A model generated the notes under the pieces. It saw only the letters and a list, made by a program, of their open reading frames with translations, was not told where the DNA came from and ran no database searches. Positions 1 to 5,128 of a stretch of 6,362 bases of DNA are shown here, in pieces (position 1 is the first letter of the stretch; every line of letters begins with the position of its first letter). Origin of the DNA: an uncultured bacterium. Its GTDB lineage: Bacteria; Actinomycetota; Coriobacteriia; Coriobacteriales; Coriobacteriaceae. Location: contig CAJMSO010000103.1 of NCBI GenBank assembly GCA_905216075.1, forward strand, positions 1 to 6,362, in the 5' to 3' direction. The position numbers were made by a program, and so were the translations under genes.

Positions 1-11
1 CTTGAAAATGA

Positions 12-455
12 TTAAGCAACGCCGCTTGAGCCGAAGCCGCCGGCTCCTCGGTCGGTTTTGTCTAGTTCGTCTACCTCTACGAGATTGACCGTGGGGACTT
101 CTTGGATGACGAGTTGGGCGATGCGGTCGCCTTTGTTGATCTGGATATTGTTGGTGGGATCCAGGTTGATAAGGATGACTTTGAGTTCTCCTCGATAGTG
201 GGCGTCGATGAGACCGGGCGTGTTGACTATAGACAGGCCCTGCTTAATGGCTAGGCCGCTGCGGGGCTGGACAAAGCCGGCGTAGCCATCGGGCAACGCA
301 ATGGCCAGGCCAGTAGGTACCAAGCGACGCTCAAAGGGCTTGAGGGTGCAGTCTTCGTTGGCGCGGAGGTCAAGACCGGCATCTGTGGGATGAGCGTATT
401 TGGGAAGCTCGACCGTGGGATCGAGACGCTTAATGTTAACGGTAATGTTGGACAT
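12..455 (-). CDS. dut: dUTP diphosphatase (dUTPase), trimeric type
   Basis: Hydrolyses dUTP to dUMP and pyrophosphate in the cytoplasm, keeping uracil out of DNA and supplying dUMP for thymidylate synthesis. The 147-residue product has the usual length of the homotrimeric family and all five of its motifs in order: DAGLDLR (25-31), PRSGL (64-68), NTPGLIDAHYRGEL (78-91, with the catalytic-water Asp84 and the uracil-pocket Tyr87), GDRIAQLVIQ (109-118), and the glycine-rich C-terminal P-loop-like RGAGGFGSSG (136-145), so it should be active. The ATG start is supported by AAGGTG (461-466) five bases upstream. That Shine-Dalgarno lies in the last two sense codons and stop of nrdR, and the two genes are only 4 bases apart, so translation is probably coupled. 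Its plus strand has more G than C, opposite to its neighbours. Identity is near certain. Confidence 0.97.
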   Translation of the reverse strand: MSNITVNIKRLDPTVELPKYAHPTDAGLDLRANEDCTLKPFERRLVPTGLAIALPDGYAGFVQPRSGLAIKQGLSIVNTPGLIDAHYRGELKVILINLDPTNNIQINKGDRIAQLVIQEVPTVNLVEVDELDKTDRGAGGFGSSGVA

Positions 456-459
456 GAAA

Positions 460-903
460 TCACCTTAGCTTGTCGAGCTCTTGCAAAAACTCATCGACGT
501 CTTTGAAATCGCGATAGACCGAGGCAAAGCGAATGTAGGCCACCTTGTCGATCTTGGCCAAGCGCTTGAGCACCATATCGCCCAGTTCGTGGGACGTTAC
601 AGCCGTCAGCGTACGCGAACGCAACTCCACCTCAATGTCATCGATGATCTCGTTGAGCTTTTTCGTATCGATATCGCGCTTAATCGTGGCGCGCATCAGG
701 CCGACCAGCAGCTTGTTGCGATCGAACCGCTGCTTTGACCCGTCGGATTTGATGACCTCGATGGGATCTTCGCAGCGCTCGAATGTCGTAAAACGATAAT
801 TGCAAGAACAACACTCGCGGCGACGCTTGATAGTGTTGTTCGATTCCTGCATACGGGAATCGACAACGCGGGTATGTGCCTTGCCGCATTTGGGACAGCG
901 CAT
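460..903 (-). CDS. nrdR: Transcriptional repressor NrdR (zinc ribbon plus ATP-cone)
   Basis: Represses ribonucleotide reductase genes by binding NrdR boxes; the ATP-cone senses ATP/dATP and so reports the dNTP pool. The 147-residue length is typical. The N-terminal zinc ribbon uses C3-x2-C6 and C31-x2-C34 with the family signature around RRRECCSC and RFTTFE (27-42). The ATP-cone spans about 49-139, opening with VIKSDGSKQRFDRNKL and ending with the usual VAYIRFASVYRDFKDVDEF. The ATG start is supported by AGGAGG (908-913) four bases upstream. Both the start codon and the end of that ribosome site fall in a perfect inverted repeat that could form an RNA hairpin. It lies 51 bases downstream of the LysM gene and 4 bases upstream of dut, with no clear promoter of its own, so all three are probably one transcript. 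I saw no NrdR box in this window, so its targets are elsewhere. Confidence 0.97.
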   Translation of the reverse strand: MRCPKCGKAHTRVVDSRMQESNNTIKRRRECCSCNYRFTTFERCEDPIEVIKSDGSKQRFDRNKLLVGLMRATIKRDIDTKKLNEIIDDIEVELRSRTLTAVTSHELGDMVLKRLAKIDKVAYIRFASVYRDFKDVDEFLQELDKLR

Positions 904-938
904 GGTACCTCCTCTTAAACGATAACAAGGGTACCATG
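901..938 (-). repeat. Perfect 9-base inverted repeat enclosing the nrdR ribosome site and start codon
   Basis: CATGGTACC (901-909) and GGTACCATG (930-938) are exact reverse complements separated by 20 bases. In nrdR mRNA the 3' arm contains the AUG and the last two G of the AGGAGG Shine-Dalgarno, with the rest in the loop. A folded hairpin would therefore sequester initiation. There is no run of U after it, so it is not an intrinsic terminator. As DNA it could instead be a dyad operator. It does not resemble the AT-rich NrdR box. The symmetry is directly seen; the function is inferred. Confidence 0.6.
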
Positions 939-954
939 TGACCGGGCCGAAATC

Positions 955-1404
955 TTACGAACGAGCCGGAACTTTCAGAACTGCACCAGCATCAAGAGAG
1001 CCGCGATCGAGGTGATTGACGCTACGGATCATGTCGGAAGTCTCCTGCGTGGAAAGACCATCGATGGGATGCTCCTGAGCAAGCGACCACAGGGAATCGC
1101 CGGACTGCACGCGAACCGTCTCGTAGGTAACGTTAGCTACGGAATCGGCATATGCTGCGTGACGAGCAGAAAAAACTGACGTGGCGAGCACGAAGAACAG
1201 GGTGAACGCTACGGCAACAGCAACAATCGTCGAGGCCTTCAGGGCAACAGGAGCCAAAGCAACGGACGCACGCTGGGTGCGAACGGGTTTAGTGGCCACG
1301 GTCTGAAAATGTGAACGTCCACCCTTCACGACCGTAAAGGCCGGCGATGCGGGCACCTCAAGCTTAAGAGCGAGGTTTCCCTGGACCATATCCGCTGCGT
1401 TCAT
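955..1404 (-). CDS. Membrane-anchored LysM protein, YneA/DivS/Rv2719c-like SOS cell-division or wall protein
   Basis: 149 residues: a basic cytoplasmic-type N-terminus (1-55), one hydrophobic helix (about 57-79), then a single extracytoplasmic LysM domain (about 95-146) beginning TVRVQSGDSLWSLAQ, which should bind peptidoglycan. An A-Y-A/D stretch (84-87) just after the helix could be a signal-peptidase site, so a released form is possible. The start is supported by AGGAG (1411-1415) six bases upstream. The gene is divergent from lexA and preceded by three SOS boxes and a strong promoter. A short, single-helix LysM protein divergent from lexA is the hallmark of SOS division inhibitors (YneA of Bacillus, DivS of Corynebacterium) and of mycobacterial Rv2719c. 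Function is inferred from architecture and position; sequence outside the LysM core is poorly conserved, and I see no catalytic domain. SOS regulation is well supported; division inhibition is likely but unproven. Confidence 0.8.
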   Translation of the reverse strand: MNAADMVQGNLALKLEVPASPAFTVVKGGRSHFQTVATKPVRTQRASVALAPVALKASTIVAVAVAFTLFFVLATSVFSARHAAYADSVANVTYETVRVQSGDSLWSLAQEHPIDGLSTQETSDMIRSVNHLDRGSLDAGAVLKVPARS

Positions 1405-1474
1405 TCTGTTCTCCTCTCGTTTGTTTTGACGAGAACTGTTTTATCAAGCCGCGGGGACAAAAAAGTCTAGCGCG

Positions 1475-1488
1475 GGAACGAGTGTTCG
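1475..1488. promoter_or_regulatory. SOS (LexA) box 1
   Basis: GGAACGAGTGTTCG matches the Gram-positive consensus CGAACRNRYGTTYG at 13 of 14 positions, with both half-sites GAAC and GTTC intact. It lies just downstream of the predicted -10 of the LysM gene, covering its likely transcription start. It also lies upstream of a possible lexA -10 on the other strand. It is the closest of the three boxes to consensus. Confidence 0.88.
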
Positions 1489-1494
1489 GTTATT

Positions 1495-1522
1495 ATTATC
1501 TTCGAACAGTTGTTCCTGTCAA
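1495..1522 (-). promoter_or_regulatory. Sigma-A-type promoter of the LysM-nrdR-dut transcript
   Basis: On the minus strand a perfect -35 TTGACA (1522-1517) is followed after 16 bases by GATAAT (1500-1495), five of six matches to TATAAT. The start would fall near 1488. SOS box 2 (1503-1516) fills the spacer except for its last two bases and box 1 covers the start, so LexA binding should block this promoter directly. Confidence 0.75.
1503..1516. promoter_or_regulatory. SOS (LexA) box 2
   Basis: CGAACAGTTGTTCC keeps both half-sites GAAC and GTTC with a 4-base centre and matches the consensus at 12 of 14 positions. It sits between the -35 and -10 of the minus-strand promoter, a classic repression position, and 28 bases from box 1 centre to centre. 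Confidence 0.88.
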
Positions 1523-1530
1523 GCAAAAAT

Positions 1531-1544
1531 AGAACATTTGTTTG
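1531..1544. promoter_or_regulatory. SOS (LexA) box 3, weaker
   Basis: AGAACATTTGTTTG has an exact GAAC half and a degenerate GTTT half, about 12 of 14 matches to the consensus. It is centred exactly 28 bases from box 2, lies upstream of the minus-strand -35 and 23 bases before the lexA start codon. For lexA it would act as autorepression near or downstream of the transcription start. Confidence 0.7.
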
Positions 1545-1567
1545 GTATGGGTAGAGAGGAATCCCTG

Positions 1568-2212
1568 ATGGCTCGCAAAATTACCAAGCGTCAGCAGCAA
1601 ATTTACGACTTCATCAAGGAATATCAGCAGGAAAAGGGCTATCCGCCCAGTGTGCGCGAGATGGCTTCGGCTGTGGGCCTTTCCTCCCCTAGCACCGTAC
1701 ATGCGCATCTCTCCGCACTCGAAGCACGCGGCCTGCTCAAGCGTGATGCCACCAAGCCTCGCGCTCTCGAGCTCTTTGACGAGGACGGATCTTCCGTCTC
1801 CATCGCAAAGTCCGATGAGCCCACGGCGCCCCGCGGCACCGTATCGCTGCCTCTCGTAGGCCGCGTCGCCGCAGGGATTCCCATCCTTGCCGAGCAGAAT
1901 ATCGAGGACACCTTTACCATCCCAACCGAGATCGCAACGGACCAGGGGTCCTTTATCCTCGAGGTCCACGGCAATTCGATGATTAACGTCGGCATCTATA
2001 ACGGCGACTACATCATCGTTCGCGAGCAGAAGAGCGCCATGAATGGCGAGATTGTCGTGGCCATGATCGATGGCTCCGCAACAGTCAAAACGTTCTACAA
2101 GGAGCAGGGGCGCGTTCGCCTGCAGCCTGAAAACGACACCATGGAGCCCATCTACGCGACAAATCCCACGATTCTGGGCAAGGTCGTCGGTTTGATGCGC
2201 CGGTTTTCGTAA
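1568..2212 (+). CDS. lexA: LexA, SOS-response repressor and self-cleaving serine peptidase
   Basis: Binds SOS boxes as a dimer and cleaves itself when RecA-ssDNA filaments form, inducing DNA-damage genes. From the ATG at 1568 it has 214 residues, normal for the family. The N-terminal winged helix-turn-helix (about 1-65) contains SVREMASAVGLSSPSTVHAHL (28-48). The peptidase S24 domain has the cleavage bond Ala102-Gly103 in GRVAAG, nucleophile Ser137 in HGNSM and base Lys174 in ATVK; the Ser-Lys spacing of 37 equals that of E. coli (119/156). I chose 1568 because AGGA (1557-1560) lies seven bases upstream and MARKITKRQQQ matches the usual start; in-frame ATG 1547 and TTG 1538 would overlap or abut SOS box 3. 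A lexA -10 may be TATTAT (1491-1499), but no good -35 goes with it. It is co-translated with the next gene through a TAATG overlap. Confidence 0.97.
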   Translation: MARKITKRQQQIYDFIKEYQQEKGYPPSVREMASAVGLSSPSTVHAHLSALEARGLLKRDATKPRALELFDEDGSSVSIAKSDEPTAPRGTVSLPLVGRVAAGIPILAEQNIEDTFTIPTEIATDQGSFILEVHGNSMINVGIYNGDYIIVREQKSAMNGEIVVAMIDGSATVKTFYKEQGRVRLQPENDTMEPIYATNPTILGKVVGLMRRFS

Positions 2213-2916
2213 TGCAAAAACGTATCACCGTCTTTGATACCATTCGCGGGTTTACCATGCTGTCGATGGCGGGATTTCATGCCTGCTACGACCTTGCTTA
2301 CCTATATGGCTGGAATATGCCTTGGTTTACCCAGACCATCTTCCAGGACATCTGGCGCGCCAGCATTAGTTGGGTATTTTTGTTTATTGCCGGCTGGATG
2401 TGCACCCTATCGCGCAACAACATAAAGCGTGCCGCCAAATATGCCGTTGCCGCTTTAGTTGTATGGGTCGCAACGACGCTCGCCTCAGTCGATGACTCGG
2501 TGAACTTCGGCATCATTTTCTGCATGGCGGCGTGCACCGCCATTGTTGCACTCGCACGCCCGGTTCTCGATAGAGTGCCGGCAGTTTGGGGTATAACGAT
2601 TTGTCTCATACTCTTTGCCTGTACCTGGAGCATTCCTAAAACGGTCTACCCTATCCCCTATCTAGCTTGGCTGGGGTTCCCAGGTCCAGACTTTGTCACC
2701 GGTGATTACTATCCGCTCGTCCCATTCATTTTCATGTACCTCGCAGGCTTCTTTGCCGCCCGCACGGCACAAAAAGCAAACCGTAAAGCGCCAGCATGGG
2801 CCTATGCGAATCCCATCCCGGCGCTCGCAAGCCTCGGACGCCATGCACTGCCGTTCTACCTGCTTCATCAACCGATTATCTTGGGTGTACTGGAGCTGAT
2901 TTATTCCGTTCGGTAA
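2212..2916 (+). CDS. DUF1624 / heparan-alpha-glucosaminide N-acetyltransferase-like membrane protein
   Basis: 234 residues, strongly hydrophobic, with about six or seven likely membrane segments (near 16-34, 52-68, 76-92, 98-116, 125-140, 168-184 and 209-231). The N-terminal signature ITVFDTIRGFTMLSMAGFH (5-23), with Asp9, Arg12-Gly13 and His23, is typical of the DUF1624/HGSNAT-catalytic family. The C-terminal SLGRHALPFYLLHQP (207-221) resembles the last helix of membrane acyltransferases. Such proteins are thought to move acetyl groups onto sugars across the membrane; the substrate here cannot be read from the sequence. The ATG shares its A with the lexA stop (TAATG) and has no clear Shine-Dalgarno, so it probably depends on lexA translation and would be part of the SOS-regulated transcript. 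Its last 16 bases overlap the 3' end of hflX on the opposite strand. Family confidence is good, function low. Confidence 0.8.
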   Translation: MQKRITVFDTIRGFTMLSMAGFHACYDLAYLYGWNMPWFTQTIFQDIWRASISWVFLFIAGWMCTLSRNNIKRAAKYAVAALVVWVATTLASVDDSVNFGIIFCMAACTAIVALARPVLDRVPAVWGITICLILFACTWSIPKTVYPIPYLAWLGFPGPDFVTGDYYPLVPFIFMYLAGFFAARTAQKANRKAPAWAYANPIPALASLGRHALPFYLLHQPIILGVLELIYSVR

Positions 2917-4190
2917 CGCTCAAGACGTGGTGCGATACGGGCCGGAAGCTTTGCCACAATACGAACGCCGTCCTCAAGATATTCCTCGTGCAGAAGGGTT
3001 CCCTGTTCGTGCACGAGCGTGATTAACGCGCCCTCTCGATACGGGATATCGGCCGAGAGCAACACGTCCGTAGCGGCCGCTTCACGAGCGATGCGGTCGA
3101 CTAAGTCATCAAGTCCCTCACCCGTCTGAGCCGAGAACAGCACCGCCTCGGGATAGCGACGTCGAAAGCTCAAGCGGTCGACGCTATCGAGCAGATCAAT
3201 TTTATTGAACACGGTAAGCGTCAGGCGTTCACCGGCACCAATCTCGTCAAGGACACGATCAACCGCCTCGAGCTGACGCTCGTAATCCTCATCGGAGGCA
3301 TCTACGACTTTAAGAATCAAATCGGCGCCGAGCACCTCGGAAAGCGTAGATTTAAACGCGTCGACCAGGCCATGGGGCAGCTTTTGAATAAAGCCGACGG
3401 TATCGGTGATCGTCATGCCGCGGCCGCCGGGCAAACGGTACGAGCGCGTCGTGGGATCGAGCGTGGCAAACAGCTTATCCTGCGAAAGTACCTTGGATCC
3501 CGTCAATCGATTAAGCAACGTCGACTTGCCGGCATTGGTGTAACCAGCCAACGCCACGCGAAACGCCGGCGATTCAATACGGCTTTTCGATTGCACATCG
3601 CGACGTTGTTCAACCTGTTTCAGTTCACGTCGAAGCGCAGCGATCTTATTGCGAATCAGGCGACGGTCGACCTCGAGCTGGCTTTCGCCCTGGCCAAAGC
3701 GCGAGCCAATACCGCCACGCGTCTGTTCCTTGGCAAGATGGCTCCACATACCTCGCAGACGAGGTAGCAGGTACTGCAGCTGAGCCAACTGCACCTGCAA
3801 GCGGCCCTCACGCGTCTGGGCATGCAGACCAAAGATATCCAAAATCAACGCCGTACGGTCAATAATCTTGACCGGTTCGCCCACGGCTTTCTCAAGATAG
3901 GACTGCTGCGAAGGCGTCAGGTCGTCATCGAAGATAACAACAACTGCATCCATGCGATGCACCAAACCGCACAGCTCCTCGACCTTGCCGGAGCCGATAA
4001 ACGATTTGGGATAGGGCTTGACCAGGCGCTGCGACAAGCGTGCCACGCATTGAGCTCCAGCAGTGTGGGCCAGACGCTCGAGCTCATCGAGCGAACGGTC
4101 GAGCGGCCAGGCGTTATCGCGCCACTCAACACCAACCAATATGGCGCGCTCGGGTTCAGGCGTCGTGGGAACCAAGGGAAAACGAGCCAT
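2901..4190 (-). CDS. hflX: Ribosome-associated GTPase HflX
   Basis: A GTPase that binds 50S/70S ribosomes and splits stalled or stressed ribosomes; in some actinobacteria it is linked to hypoxia or antibiotic stress. The 429-residue protein has the family order: N-terminal HflX domain (about 15-125), a helical linker with the signature RGGIGSRFGQGESQLEVDRR (158-177), then the G domain with G1 GYTNAGKST (216-224), the G2 threonine region FATLDPTTR (241-249), G3 DTVGF (263-267), G4 NKID (329-332) and G5 SAQTG (353-357), plus a short C-terminal domain. Nothing is missing. The ATG overlaps the miaA stop by one base (TAATG), with GAGG at 4198-4201 inside miaA as a likely ribosome site. Its 3' end overlaps the convergent DUF1624 gene by 16 bases, with no terminator between them. 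miaA-hflX adjacency is common in bacteria, often with hfq or dapF between; here they touch directly. Confidence 0.96.
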   Translation of the reverse strand: MARFPLVPTTPEPERAILVGVEWRDNAWPLDRSLDELERLAHTAGAQCVARLSQRLVKPYPKSFIGSGKVEELCGLVHRMDAVVVIFDDDLTPSQQSYLEKAVGEPVKIIDRTALILDIFGLHAQTREGRLQVQLAQLQYLLPRLRGMWSHLAKEQTRGGIGSRFGQGESQLEVDRRLIRNKIAALRRELKQVEQRRDVQSKSRIESPAFRVALAGYTNAGKSTLLNRLTGSKVLSQDKLFATLDPTTRSYRLPGGRGMTITDTVGFIQKLPHGLVDAFKSTLSEVLGADLILKVVDASDEDYERQLEAVDRVLDEIGAGERLTLTVFNKIDLLDSVDRLSFRRRYPEAVLFSAQTGEGLDDLVDRIAREAAATDVLLSADIPYREGALITLVHEQGTLLHEEYLEDGVRIVAKLPARIAPRLERYRTE

Positions 4191-5128
4191 TAGGCAGCCT
4201 CGATACGACGATAAATATCATCAACGACCTCATCGATCGTAAACTCATCCATATCGAACCACACGATGCGATCGTCACGCTTAAACCAGGAAAGCTGGCG
4301 CTTGGCATAGCGACGTGAGCGCATCTTGATAAGCTCACGGGCCTCATCCATGGTAATAGCGCCTCGCAAGGCATCAATAATCTCTTTGTAACCGATTGCC
4401 TGCATCGACGTGAGTGCATCACCCAGGCCCTGGTCCATAAGGCCGCGGACCTCATCAACCAGCCCCTGCTCAAACATAAGGTCGACACGCAGGTTAATGC
4501 GCTCATAGAGCGCTTCACGGCTACGCGTCAGACCAAACCACAAGGCATGATAACGCTCGCGCGGAACACTGAATTTCGACTTCTGCTGGGCATACGACAC
4601 ACCATCATCGTGCATCTCGAGCGCACGAATCACACGACGCACGTTATGGGGATGAATCACGGCAGCAGATTCGGGATCGCGCTCGGCAAGCAGGGCATGC
4701 AATGCTTCCTCGCCAATGCGCTCGGCAAGCTCCTGATAGCCCACGCGGCGTTCGTCCTCGAGTTCTCCCGAAGGAAAATCCATTTCATCGAGTGCAGCCT
4801 TGAGATACAAGCCCGTACCGCCGCAAAAGACCGGAAGACGCTGCTCGCCAAGCAAACGCTCGACATGTGCTCGGGCGTCCGACTGGTAGAGCGCGGCGGA
4901 ATACGCGACGCCCGGATCCACGATATCGACAAGGCGCAGGGGTGCCGAGCACTCCTCGGGCATCATCTTGGCCGTACCAATGTCCATACCGCGATAGATT
5001 TGCATCGCGTCACACGACAACACTTCGGACGAAAGGCGAGCAGCCAGGCGATCGGCAACATCGCTTTTACCGACCGCCGTCGGACCGACAATCGCTATGG
5101 CAGAAAGGCTTGCACCGGGAGAAATCAT
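4190..5128 (-). CDS. miaA: tRNA dimethylallyltransferase MiaA
   Basis: Transfers the dimethylallyl group of DMAPP to N6 of A37 in tRNAs reading UNN codons, giving i6A, the substrate of MiaB. From the ATG at 5128 it has 312 residues, normal length. Motifs: P-loop GPTAVGKS (15-22), the DMAPP/tRNA-binding SCDAMQIYRGMDIGTAK (38-54, with Asp40), GGTGLYLKA (103-111), RRVIRALE (164-171), AIGYKEI (244-250) and the tRNA-binding RSRRYAKRQLSWFKRD (270-285). An in-frame upstream ATG at 5167 would add 13 residues with no family resemblance and overlap miaB by 40 bases. The 5128 start forms a TAATG with the miaB stop and places the P-loop at the usual distance, so I prefer it. It is the middle gene of a miaB-miaA-hflX operon with one-base overlaps on both sides, which implies translational coupling; no strong Shine-Dalgarno precedes it. 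Confidence 0.96.
   Translation of the reverse strand: MISPGASLSAIAIVGPTAVGKSDVADRLAARLSSEVLSCDAMQIYRGMDIGTAKMMPEECSAPLRLVDIVDPGVAYSAALYQSDARAHVERLLGEQRLPVFCGGTGLYLKAALDEMDFPSGELEDERRVGYQELAERIGEEALHALLAERDPESAAVIHPHNVRRVIRALEMHDDGVSYAQQKSKFSVPRERYHALWFGLTRSREALYERINLRVDLMFEQGLVDEVRGLMDQGLGDALTSMQAIGYKEIIDALRGAITMDEARELIKMRSRRYAKRQLSWFKRDDRIVWFDMDEFTIDEVVDDIYRRIEAA

Noticed and set aside
1..11. Terminator or next gene after dut
   Set aside because: Only 11 bases remain before the window edge; nothing can be judged.
680..937. 85-codon minus-strand frame starting at the ATG in the upstream arm of the nrdR inverted repeat
   Set aside because: It is out of frame with nrdR, has no Shine-Dalgarno and has a low-complexity arginine-rich translation; a shadow of nrdR.
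904..954. Terminator between the LysM gene and nrdR
   Set aside because: The inverted repeat has no T-run after it and includes the nrdR start codon.
1468..1499. A defined lexA promoter
   Set aside because: TATTAT at 1491-1496 or 1494-1499 is a plausible -10, but the hexamer at the right distance (TAGCGC, 1468-1473) is a poor -35, so it is mentioned only in the lexA entry.
1538..1567. Longer lexA starts at TTG 1538 or ATG 1547
   Set aside because: They would add 7-10 residues not seen in LexA and overlap or abut SOS box 3, while ATG 1568 has a well-spaced AGGA.
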